Shown piece by piece: positions 23,497 through 31,437 of a stretch of DNA of 64,000 nucleotides. Each line of letters opens with the position of its first letter. Position 1 is the stretch's first letter. The notes under the pieces are model-generated. The model ran no database searches. It saw nothing but the letters and a program-made list of their open reading frames with translations, and was not told the origin of the DNA. Both the position numbers and the translations under genes were made by a program. This stretch comes from an uncultured Bacillota bacterium (GTDB lineage Bacteria; Bacillota_I; Bacilli_A; RFN20; CAG-826), in assembly GCA_949299565.1 (NCBI GenBank), contig OX437086.1, positions 352,919 to 416,918 of the forward strand, in the 5' to 3' direction.

Positions 23497-26272
23497 AGAG
23501 TTTTTAATCCTTGAAAACGTTTATAAGAGTTTTAATGGCGAAACAGTTTTAAACAACGTGTCTTTGAAATTTAAATCTCAAGGTTTTATCGGCATTTATG
23601 GGGCTTCTGGTTCTGGAAAGTCGACCCTTCTAAATTTATTGGCGGGTTTTCTTTCTCCCGATGAAGGAAGAATTGTTCTCGGATTTCAAGATTTTAGCAA
23701 ACTGAAAAAGGAGAACATAACGAAAATTCGTTATAAAAACATCGGTTTTTTGGAGCAGAAAGCCACTCTTTTGGAAGATGAAAACGCTTTAGATAATCTC
23801 CTTTTGCCCTTAAAAGGTTTTAAAGGAAAAACCTTGAAAAAGAAAAAGAGAGCGCAAGATTTTTTAGCCGCTTTTTCTTTGAAAGAAGTGAGCAAAATAC
23901 CTGTAAAAAGATTATCGGGAGGAGAACGTCAACGTTTAGCCTTAGGACGCGCTTTAATGAAAGAACCGACGCTTCTTTTAGCGGACGAACCGACATCCGC
24001 GCTCGACGAGGTCAACGCGCATTTCGTTTTCAAAGTTTTAAGGAATTATAGTAGCAATGCCCTTGTGATTGTCGTTTCCCACGATTTAGAGCTTTTAAAT
24101 CGTTACGCTGACGAGATTTATGTTTTAGAAGAAGGGAAAATCACACTTCAAAGAAAAGAAGAAATCAAAAGCGAACCTCTTCCATACATTTTGCCTCTTG
24201 AATCAAAGAAGGAAAGAAAACCAAGAATTTATCATTTTTTCGATTTTGCCATCGCATATTTCAAAGGGCATCGTTTTCGTTATTTGTTTGTAGGAGCTTT
24301 TCTTTCTTTTTCGCTTTTGACGCTAGGCTTGACTTTTCATGTAGCGACATCGCTTGAAAACTCTCTTTGGTCATCTTTCCATCGTTTGAGCGGCGAAAAT
24401 GAAATCATCATGCAAAAGAAAGTTACGGAGACGTACAGCAAAAAATATTCTTGTCCCCTTGAAGAAGCAGAAAAATTAACAAATTTTCTTCCCGAATTAG
24501 TAAAAGGGTTTGGCGTCGGCTATTTGGCGAATTTCGAAACGTTTTTTCCAGAGGAAAATGGAGCCTATATTTTACTAGAAGGAACAGAAGAACAATTGAT
24601 TCCTTCTTTGAGTTTCCGCAGTTTGAATGATTTCCAATGGTTAGACGATTATTTGGATAAAGAATATTATCCGTCCTTGCCCAGCGTTTTAGAAAGCGAG
24701 CAAATTGTTCTAGGGTTACCGTATGAACAGATGGCGAATCTTTGTTATCATCTAAGGATTCTCAGAAGTTATGAGAACTTAGGGCTGTTTTTAAAAGAGA
24801 AGCCGTTGCCTCTCCTTTTTAAATTTCAGAACTCGAATTGGAAATATCATGATGAACAACTTTTAAAAATTGTCGCTGTTACACGCGCGGAAGTTCCGAC
24901 TATTTATCATTATGATCGACTTTGGAATCAAATGATGATTGAAGAGAAAATGCGTTTTCCAACAAACGATCATGAAGATTTAACCTATCCCTGGATTTTA
25001 TGGAAAGTGCCATATCTAAGGCCAAAGAATAACACCAACGATTTTTTGCAAAAATTAAGAAAGTATTCTGAATACGATCGTTATGTCTTTGATCCGCTTT
25101 CCTATCGTTATTTAGGAACGCTTTTAGAGCCGGGGAAAGAGACGTTATACAAGCGATATTATCTTTATTGGAATTCAGTTCAAAGCGATGAAAAAGAAAT
25201 CCATGATTCTTTAAAAGAGGAGAAGAGTCTTTCTTCTTTTTCTTTTCATTCCATGAATACCTATTCTTTTTATCCGGAGGCGTTATCGCAAGGTTTCAGC
25301 GATCCGTTTTTTATAAGCGATAAGAAAGAGGAACTTGATAAAGTCAAGGATTTCAGCGAGGTCTTTTCTTCGCCTCTCGATGTTCTCTCTTTAGATTTAT
25401 CAAATGATGTCGTACTTGGAAATTATCTTTTGCCGCGTTCTGAAAATCTTCTTTTCTCTTCTGATTTCGAAAGAATCATAAGCGGACGCAAACCATTGAG
25501 CCTCGATGAGATTGCGATTTCCTCTTCTTTAGCCGATAAATTTTCCTCGCCATCGTTCCTTCATCTTTTGTTATTAGAAACGGCCTTTCAAAGCGGCGAA
25601 AAGACTTATTTTTACCAGCATCAAAAAGTTTTAAAAGTCGTAGGCGTTGTTGAAAATGAAGAATATAAAATATATGGCGATCAATATTGGACAATTGACT
25701 TTTTTCGTGAGCATTTGGGAATCTCTTCTTTCGATCTGCCTTTTCAAAGCATTTTATTGAATCTCAAAGAGAACGTTGATTCAGAGAGAACGCTTGCACA
25801 TTTCAAGGAAAAATATCCTTCCTATGATTTCGTAATGCCGTCTTTTGTGCTCGAAGAAGCAATTTCTGATGTCAGCGGTTATTTAACTTTTCTTTTAGGC
25901 GTTGTTTCTTTTTCTTCTTTTATCTTCTCCTCGCTTTTGTTGGTGGTGACGATTTTCCTCTTAGGGAAGGAATTAATTAAGGTGGGATTGGAGCTTTTTC
26001 ATTTAGGTTATCAAAAAAGCGCGATTTTGCGCGCTTATCAAAGCGCAGTCCTTCTTCTTTTGCTTCCGTCTTTTGTTTCTTCTTCCTTCCTTCTTTTGAT
26101 TTTAGAGAATTTGATCAATCGGGGAATCGCTTCTTCTTTCTCGAGCGGGGGAGTTATGGTTTTGGACTTTTCTCCGCTTCTTCTTTCCTTCCTTTTAATG
26201 GTGGTTGCCTTTCTGATCTCTTCTTTCTTCCTCTTCTTAAATTTGAAAAAGGAGGACTTGAGCGGGAAATGA
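23489..26272 (+). CDS. fused ABC ATPase-permease, MacB-like exporter
   Basis: This 927-residue protein joins an N-terminal ATPase to a permease. The ATPase has Walker A GASGSGKSTLLNLLAG (about residues 38-53), signature LSGGERQRLALGRAL, Walker B LLADEPTSALDE and VVSHD. The permease has a first membrane helix around 262-285, an unusually large extracellular region (about 290-830), and three C-terminal helices ending near 922. The ATG at 23489 overlaps the preceding gene; the longer frame from 23426 lies inside it. With the preceding ATPase/permease pair it could form a two-part exporter. Many Phe, Ser and Leu codons (TCT, TTT, CTT) give the coding strand a strong T bias. Confidence 0.88.
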   Translation: MNKEFLILENVYKSFNGETVLNNVSLKFKSQGFIGIYGASGSGKSTLLNLLAGFLSPDEGRIVLGFQDFSKLKKENITKIRYKNIGFLEQKATLLEDENALDNLLLPLKGFKGKTLKKKKRAQDFLAAFSLKEVSKIPVKRLSGGERQRLALGRALMKEPTLLLADEPTSALDEVNAHFVFKVLRNYSSNALVIVVSHDLELLNRYADEIYVLEEGKITLQRKEEIKSEPLPYILPLESKKERKPRIYHFFDFAIAYFKGHRFRYLFVGAFLSFSLLTLGLTFHVATSLENSLWSSFHRLSGENEIIMQKKVTETYSKKYSCPLEEAEKLTNFLPELVKGFGVGYLANFETFFPEENGAYILLEGTEEQLIPSLSFRSLNDFQWLDDYLDKEYYPSLPSVLESEQIVLGLPYEQMANLCYHLRILRSYENLGLFLKEKPLPLLFKFQNSNWKYHDEQLLKIVAVTRAEVPTIYHYDRLWNQMMIEEKMRFPTNDHEDLTYPWILWKVPYLRPKNNTNDFLQKLRKYSEYDRYVFDPLSYRYLGTLLEPGKETLYKRYYLYWNSVQSDEKEIHDSLKEEKSLSSFSFHSMNTYSFYPEALSQGFSDPFFISDKKEELDKVKDFSEVFSSPLDVLSLDLSNDVVLGNYLLPRSENLLFSSDFERIISGRKPLSLDEIAISSSLADKFSSPSFLHLLLLETAFQSGEKTYFYQHQKVLKVVGVVENEEYKIYGDQYWTIDFFREHLGISSFDLPFQSILLNLKENVDSERTLAHFKEKYPSYDFVMPSFVLEEAISDVSGYLTFLLGVVSFSSFIFSSLLLVVTIFLLGKELIKVGLELFHLGYQKSAILRAYQSAVLLLLLPSFVSSSFLLLILENLINRGIASSFSSGGVMVLDFSPLLLSFLLMVVAFLISSFFLFLNLKKEDLSGK

Positions 26273-26313
26273 TTTTAGAAAAGAGAATATTTCCGCCTTT
26301 TTTTGAGTAAATA

Positions 26314-26341
26314 TGCTATATTCTTCGGTGGCATATTGCCA
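26314..26341 (+). promoter_or_regulatory. csp promoter and leader hairpin
   Basis: The extended -10 TG-C-TATATT (26314-26322) is followed by a leader with the small hairpin TGGCA-TAT-TGCCA (26329-26341), which lies directly against the AGGAAGG Shine-Dalgarno (26341-26347). It could tune translation with temperature; this is inference. Confidence 0.45.
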
Positions 26342-26358
26342 GGAAGGTTTTTCGCTCA

Positions 26359-26559
26359 ATGAAAGGTACAGTCAAGATGTTCAACAAGGAGAAAGGGTAT
26401 GGCTTCATTCATGCTGAAGACGGCCGTGACTACTTCTTTCACTTCTCTTCTCTCTTGATGGACTCTTACAAAACTGCTGACGCCGGCGAACATGTCGAAT
26501 TCGAAGTTCAAGAATCCGAAAGAGGTCCACGTGCTCAGAACATCAAAAAATTAGACTGA
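26359..26559 (+). CDS. csp: cold-shock protein
   Basis: A 66-residue single OB-fold nucleic-acid chaperone. RNP1 (KGYGFIH, about residues 12-18) and RNP2 (YFFHFSSL, about 25-32) are clear. RNP2 reads FFHFS where the common form is VFVHFS. The gene stands alone with a leader and terminator. The family stabilises or melts mRNA structure; individual members need not be cold-induced. Confidence 0.96.
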   Translation: MKGTVKMFNKEKGYGFIHAEDGRDYFFHFSSLLMDSYKTADAGEHVEFEVQESERGPRAQNIKKLD

Positions 26560-26573
26560 AAGTTTGAATTTTC

Positions 26574-26597
26574 TGCCCTCGGAAGAGGGCTTTTTTA
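26574..26597 (+). terminator. csp terminator
   Basis: GCCCTC-GGAA-GAGGGC followed by six T. Confidence 0.93.
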
Positions 26598-26643
26598 GTT
26601 TTTCTTTCTTTTTTCGTCTATAATCCCTAGGAAGGGAGAAAAG

Positions 26644-27741
26644 ATGCCCGAGAAAGCTGGAATTGTCGGATTGCCCAATGTTGGAAAATCCACTCTATTT
26701 AATGCCATTACGAATTCGCATGTTTTAGCGGAGAATTATCCGTTTGCAACGATTGATCCTAACACCGGGGTCGTCAATGTTCCCGATGCGCGTCTAGAAT
26801 GGCTCAACGATCACTTTAAGCCGAAGAAAAAAGTTGCGGCTTCTTTTGAATTTTATGATATTGCCGGTCTTGTTAAAGGGGCGAGCAAAGGCGAAGGACT
26901 TGGGAACCGCTTTTTAGCGGCGATTCGCGAGTCAGACGCGATCATCGAGGTTGTCCGTTGTTTCGATGACCCGAATATCGTCCATGTCGACGGGAGCATT
27001 GATCCGCGACGGGACATTGAAACGATCGATTTAGAACTAGCGATGGCTGATTACGAGAGTGTTCAAAATCGCATCGCCAAGCAAGAAATCAAAGCGCGCG
27101 TCGCTCACGACAAAGTTGCTAGTTTTGAAATGCCTATTTTGCGGGCTCTTGAAAAAACGCTCGGAGCGGGCAAAAGCGCGAGAACTTGTCATGAATTAAA
27201 TGCGGAGCAATTGGAATACGCTCGTAAGAATTTTTTCCTCCTCTCTCTGAAACCGATTCTTTACGTTGCTAATGTCGACGATACGCCTTCTAGCGAAGCT
27301 TATTTTCAGACAGTTGAAAAAATCGCGGAACAGGAAGGAACCTACGCTTTGGCGATTTCTTGTCGTCTTGAAGAGGAAATCTCGCAGCTTTCAAGCGAAG
27401 AAAAAAAAGAATTTCTCTCCTCCCTCAATATTAAAGAATCTGGTTTGGATCGCTTGATCAAGGCTGCTTATCGTCTTCTAGGCTTATCGACGTTTTTTAC
27501 GGTCGGGACTGATGAATGTCGCGCTTGGACTTTTAAAGAAGGAATGAAAGCCCCGGAATGCGCAGGCTTAATTCATAGCGATTTTCAAAAAGGCTTCATC
27601 AGAGCTGAAGTCTATAGTTATGAAGATTTAAAGGAGTTAGGAAGCGAAACATTGATTCGCGAGAAAGGCAAACTCCGGCAAGAAGGAAAGGAATATCGGA
27701 TGAAAGATGGCGACGTCGTCTTTTTCCGGTTTAACGTTTGA
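26644..27741 (+). CDS. ychF: redox-regulated ATPase YchF (EngD)
   Basis: YchF is an Obg-family P-loop protein that prefers ATP and binds ribosomes; it is linked to stress responses. The 365-residue protein has [18 protein letters not shown] (about residues 8-25), the [17 protein letters not shown] switch region, and a C-terminal TGS domain ending [12 protein letters not shown]. The G4 motif reads YVANVDD (N-x-D/E) rather than NKxD, the basis of ATP preference in the family. TATAAT lies upstream near 26620, and AGGAAGGGAG precedes the ATG. It is the first gene of a ychF-ispF-argS run. Confidence 0.97.
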   Translation: MPEKAGIVGLPNVGKSTLFNAITNSHVLAENYPFATIDPNTGVVNVPDARLEWLNDHFKPKKKVAASFEFYDIAGLVKGASKGEGLGNRFLAAIRESDAIIEVVRCFDDPNIVHVDGSIDPRRDIETIDLELAMADYESVQNRIAKQEIKARVAHDKVASFEMPILRALEKTLGAGKSARTCHELNAEQLEYARKNFFLLSLKPILYVANVDDTPSSEAYFQTVEKIAEQEGTYALAISCRLEEEISQLSSEEKKEFLSSLNIKESGLDRLIKAAYRLLGLSTFFTVGTDECRAWTFKEGMKAPECAGLIHSDFQKGFIRAEVYSYEDLKELGSETLIREKGKLRQEGKEYRMKDGDVVFFRFNV

Positions 27742-28238
27742 TGGGCTATCGCATTGGTTATGGAGAGGACATTCATGCCTTTAAGGAAGGGGACTTTTTT
27801 CCTTTGGCAGGCGTCATGATTCCGGGACGCGCCGTGATTGCGCATTCAGATGGCGACGTCATCTATCATGCTTTGATGGACGCGCTTTTAGGCGCTGCAT
27901 CTTTAGGCGATATTGGAGAATTATTTCCTGACGATGATGCGCGTTATGCTGGGATTTCTTCATCTCTCCTTGTCAAAGAAGTTTATCGTCTTGTGAAAGA
28001 GAAAGGCTTCGCGCTTGCGAATGTCGACATTCATCTTCTTCTCGAAAGACCAAAAATCCTTCCTTATAAAGAGAAAATGAAAGAAAATATATGCTCGCTT
28101 CTTTCATTAGAAGCTGACCGCGTTTCCTTAAAAGCCGGCACGAACGAAGGTTTCGACAGTGTCGGAGAAGGACGCGCCGTCAAAGCGATTGTCAGTTTAT
28201 TGTTGGAGGATAAAGATGGAAAACCAGAAAGCCATTGA
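27741..28238 (+). CDS. ispF: 2-C-methyl-D-erythritol 2,4-cyclodiphosphate synthase
   Basis: IspF is the fifth enzyme of the MEP isoprenoid pathway. The 165-residue protein has the metal ligands in GEDIHAF (D-x-H, near the N-terminus) and HSDGDVIYHALMDALLGAA (about residues 34-52), then GDIGELFPD. The substrate-binding end FDSVGEGRAVKA is present. Its ATG shares a base with the ychF stop. ispD is encoded at 53.8-54.5 kb rather than adjacent, so the pathway is used but its genes are scattered. Confidence 0.97.
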   Translation: MGYRIGYGEDIHAFKEGDFFPLAGVMIPGRAVIAHSDGDVIYHALMDALLGAASLGDIGELFPDDDARYAGISSSLLVKEVYRLVKEKGFALANVDIHLLLERPKILPYKEKMKENICSLLSLEADRVSLKAGTNEGFDSVGEGRAVKAIVSLLLEDKDGKPESH

Positions 28239-29844
28239 AGAAGGAATTCTCGCTTCCTATAAGCGCCTTAATCTCTCCTTAGATCCGCGTTTAATTACGC
28301 TCGAAGCCAGCAAAGATCCAAAGCATGGCGACTATGCCTCTAACATTGTTTTAAAAACCGCCAAGATGTATGGCTTTAAACCGTTGGAATTAGCGACAAA
28401 AGTGGCGGATAACTTCTCTTCTGATGTCGTTGAACGTCTTGAAGTAGCGGGTCCGGGGTTTCTCAACTTTTTCTTGAAGAAGTCTTCTCTTGCGGATGTC
28501 ATGAAAAAGATTCTAGAAGAAGGCGAACATTTCGGAGACGGAAAGAAGAAAAACTATACGATAAATGTTGAATTCGTGTCTGCGAATCCGACGGGCGACT
28601 TGCACTTAGGACACACGCGCGGGGCAGTTTTAGGGGATACGATTTCAAATATTTATGAGAAGGCCGGATATCAGGTCATCCGTGAATATTATCTCAATGA
28701 TTGCGGCAATCAAGTTCGTCACTTAGGGCTTTCCTTGCAAGCGCGTTATCGTGAGCTTTTCGGTTATCCTCTCGAGCTGGGAGATGACGATTATCACGGC
28801 GTCGATCTCATCGCGATCGCTGAGAAAATTAAAGAAGAGAAAGGCGACGAATTACTTGAACAAAACGAAGAAAATCTCAAGTGGTTCATGGCGCGCGGCA
28901 TTCAAGAAGAATTTCAGAAAATTCAAAACGATCTCAGTGACTTCGGAGTCCGTTATGATGTTTACAGCCGCGAATCAGAAATTCGCGCTTCAGGACTCAT
29001 TGAGAAAATTCTCGCTGAATTTAAAGTTAAGGGTTATACCTATGAGAAAGACGGGGCACTTTATCTTAAAACGACCTCTTTCTTGGATGATAAGGATCGT
29101 CCGCTTGTCAAAAGCGACGGTGTTTATACCTATTTCTTGCCAGACATTGCCTATCATTATTCAAAGAAGAAACGCGGAGCGGATCTATTGGTTGATTTAT
29201 TGGGTGCAGATCATCATGGCTATATCAATCGTTTGAAATCAGCTTTGATGATGCTAGGAGAAAGCCAAGATTCTTTGGCGGTTGATATCTATCAATTAGT
29301 CCGCGTTTATCGCGATGGTCAAGAAGTAAAAATGTCGAAGCGGACGGGAAAGGCCATCACGCATCGAGAATTGGTGGAAGAAGTCGGGAAAGACGCGGTC
29401 CGTTATTTGTTTGTGGAACGCGCGAGCGGCATTCATGTCGACTTCGATATCGATTTAGCGGTTAAAAAGAGCAAGGACAACCCGCTTTATTATGCTGAAT
29501 ATGCCCACGCCCGCTGCGCATCGTTACTAGAACTTGGAAAAGAATATCAGTTGAATGTCGACGGGAATCTCTTAAATACAGAGAAGGAAGCAAAAATTTT
29601 GAAACATTTAGCTTCTTTCCCGGAAATTATTGAAAATAGCGCGCTTCAAAGAGCTCCTTGGAAACTTGCTTCTTATCTTGATGAATTAGCGCGCTTGATG
29701 CATGAATATTATGCCGCGAACAAGATTATCGATTCCGTTAAAAAGGAGTTGACTGGTGCTCGATTGGCGCTTATAAAAGCTATCAAAATCGTCCTTAAGG
29801 AAGGCTTTAGACTTCTAGGGGTGAATGCTTACGAAAAAATGTAG
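28216..29844 (+). CDS. argS: arginyl-tRNA synthetase
   Basis: A class I synthetase of 542 residues. It has the N-terminal Add-1 domain, the HIGH-type motif NPTGDLHLGHTRGA (about residues 121-134), and KMSKRTGK (about 374-381). The C-terminal helical anticodon-binding domain ends at residue 542. The ATG at 28216 is preceded by GGAGGATAAAG and lies inside ispF; a longer frame from 28159 has no ribosome site. The argS-rpoE order matches Bacillus. Confidence 0.97.
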   Translation: MENQKAIEEGILASYKRLNLSLDPRLITLEASKDPKHGDYASNIVLKTAKMYGFKPLELATKVADNFSSDVVERLEVAGPGFLNFFLKKSSLADVMKKILEEGEHFGDGKKKNYTINVEFVSANPTGDLHLGHTRGAVLGDTISNIYEKAGYQVIREYYLNDCGNQVRHLGLSLQARYRELFGYPLELGDDDYHGVDLIAIAEKIKEEKGDELLEQNEENLKWFMARGIQEEFQKIQNDLSDFGVRYDVYSRESEIRASGLIEKILAEFKVKGYTYEKDGALYLKTTSFLDDKDRPLVKSDGVYTYFLPDIAYHYSKKKRGADLLVDLLGADHHGYINRLKSALMMLGESQDSLAVDIYQLVRVYRDGQEVKMSKRTGKAITHRELVEEVGKDAVRYLFVERASGIHVDFDIDLAVKKSKDNPLYYAEYAHARCASLLELGKEYQLNVDGNLLNTEKEAKILKHLASFPEIIENSALQRAPWKLASYLDELARLMHEYYAANKIIDSVKKELTGARLALIKAIKIVLKEGFRLLGVNAYEKM

Positions 29845-29868
29845 TAGAATAGCAAAGGAGTAAAAATA

Positions 29869-30291
29869 ATGGAACGTAACGTGAGTATGTTGGATGAAGC
29901 CGAGATTTGCTTAAAGGAGGCAAACGGAGCTTTATCGTTTGCCGATCTTTATGAACAAATTACAAAAGCTCTTGCAATGAGCGAAGAAGAAATGAAAGCG
30001 CGAATCGGCAAGTTCTATACAGATTTAACGATGGATGGTCGCTTTGTCGCTTTGACGGATAATCATTGGGATTTAAGAGAGCGCCACACCTATGAAAAAG
30101 TTCACATTGACGTAAATGATGTTTATAGCGATGTGGAGGAAAGCGAATCTGACGCTGAAGATTTGCAAGAAGAGAAGGAATTCGACGCTGAGATTAAAGG
30201 CGAAACCTTGCCAGAGGATGATGAATTAGAAGGCGAGGAAGAAAGCGAGAATAAGGGCATCGATGAAGATGTCGCTTCGCTTGTCGGCTAG
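29869..30291 (+). CDS. rpoE: RNA polymerase delta subunit
   Basis: Delta is a Bacillota-specific RNA polymerase subunit that aids recycling and tunes sensitivity to initiating NTPs. The 140-residue protein has the folded N-terminal domain (MLDEAEICLKEANGALSFAD, DLYEQI, MDGRFVAL, WDLRERH, about residues 7-80). A disordered acidic tail rich in Asp and Glu follows (about 85-135), a hallmark of delta. AAAGGAG precedes the ATG. In B. subtilis pyrG lies between rpoE and fba; here pyrG is missing and fba follows directly. Confidence 0.95.
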   Translation: MERNVSMLDEAEICLKEANGALSFADLYEQITKALAMSEEEMKARIGKFYTDLTMDGRFVALTDNHWDLRERHTYEKVHIDVNDVYSDVEESESDAEDLQEEKEFDAEIKGETLPEDDELEGEEESENKGIDEDVASLVG

Positions 30292-30328
30292 CTATCTAAA
30301 AATAAGATAGATAAAAAAGGAGAAAAAA

Positions 30329-31186
30329 ATGGCATTAGTGAGCATGAAAGAAATGCTTCTAAAAGCACAAAAGGAGCATTACGCGGTCGGACAATTCAAC
30401 ATCAATAACGTTGAATGGGTCGGCGCGATTCTCGACGAGGCCCAAACTTTAAAAACGCCGGTGATTCTCGGAGTTTCAGAAGGCGCGATGCGTTATATGG
30501 GCGGCTGGCACACAATTGTCGGCATGGTGAAAGGCTATATTGAGGACAAAAACATCAGTGTTCCAGTAGCTCTTCATGTCGATCACGGAAGCAGTTTTGA
30601 AGTTTGCAAAAACGCGATTGACGCCGGCTTTACAAGCGTGATGATTGATGGTTCGCATTATCCGTTAGAGGAGAACATCGCCCTTGTCAAAAAGGTTGTT
30701 GAATATGCTCATCCACGCGGAGTTTCCGTTGAAGCTGAACTTGGTCGCGTCGGCGGACAAGAAGATGATGTCGTCGCTGAATCAATGTATGCGATTCCGG
30801 AAGAATGCGTCCGTTTGGTTAAAGAAACGGGCATTGATTGTTTAGCGCCGGCTTTAGGATCAGTCCACGGACCATATCACGGCGAGCCAAAACTCGGATT
30901 CCCTCAAATGGAAGAAATTCATCAGTTGGTCGGGATTCCGCTCGTTCTCCATGGCGGAAGCGGAATTCCAGATTTCCAACTCAAAATGGCCATTGAGCGC
31001 GGAACTTGCAAAATCAACGTCAACACTGAATGCCAGCAATATTGGGCGCGGATTGTGCGCGAAGTGATCGCGAAAGATAAAGACGTCTATGATCCACGAA
31101 AGATTATTGGACCTGGCAAGGCTGGCATCCAAGAAACGATGAGAAAACATTGCGAAGTCTTTGGTTGCATCAATAAAGCTGAATAG
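30329..31186 (+). CDS. fba: class II fructose-bisphosphate aldolase
   Basis: This Zn-dependent glycolytic aldolase has 285 residues. Metal and active-site motifs are [18 protein letters not shown] (His ligands, about residues 80-97), [15 protein letters not shown] (about 134-148), GSVHGPY and the phosphate-binding [10 protein letters not shown] (about 208-217). A strong AAAAGGAG ribosome site precedes the ATG, and a terminator follows the stop. It follows rpoE by 38 bp. Confidence 0.97.
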   Translation: MALVSMKEMLLKAQKEHYAVGQFNINNVEWVGAILDEAQTLKTPVILGVSEGAMRYMGGWHTIVGMVKGYIEDKNISVPVALHVDHGSSFEVCKNAIDAGFTSVMIDGSHYPLEENIALVKKVVEYAHPRGVSVEAELGRVGGQEDDVVAESMYAIPEECVRLVKETGIDCLAPALGSVHGPYHGEPKLGFPQMEEIHQLVGIPLVLHGGSGIPDFQLKMAIERGTCKINVNTECQQYWARIVREVIAKDKDVYDPRKIIGPGKAGIQETMRKHCEVFGCINKAE

Positions 31187-31193
31187 TGGAAGA

Positions 31194-31225
31194 GAAAACT
31201 CGGGAAATCCCGGGTTTTCTTTCTT
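31194..31225 (+). terminator. fba terminator
   Basis: GAAAACTCGGG-AAAT-CCCGGGTTTTC, an 11-bp stem with one G-U pair, followed by TTTCTTT. Confidence 0.9.
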
Positions 31226-31278
31226 TATATAGATGGTGGAGAGCAAATAACGATGAGCAATCATCTATTATCTTTGGG

Positions 31279-31306
31279 CAAAGAGACAAGATAGGGTTTC
31301 TCTTTG
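31279..31306. repeat. inverted repeat in the fba-surface protein gap
   Basis: CAAAGAGA (31279-31286) and TCTCTTTG (31299-31306) form a perfect 8-bp stem with a 12-nt loop and no T-run after it. It lies in the 250-bp gap before the surface-protein gene. It may be an operator or leader structure. A weak TTCTTG-16-TATAAA promoter and a strong AAGGAGGT ribosome site lie further downstream near 31390-31430. Confidence 0.45.
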
Positions 31307-31437
31307 TTACTTATTGCTTTACAATTATTTAGGCAACCAGTTTGCTTTGGATTCATATATGTCGATTAGTGAATTCATTGAGCAATCCCTTCTTGCCAGC
31401 ATCCTGAACCGTATAAAAACTAAGGAGGTATATCGGA

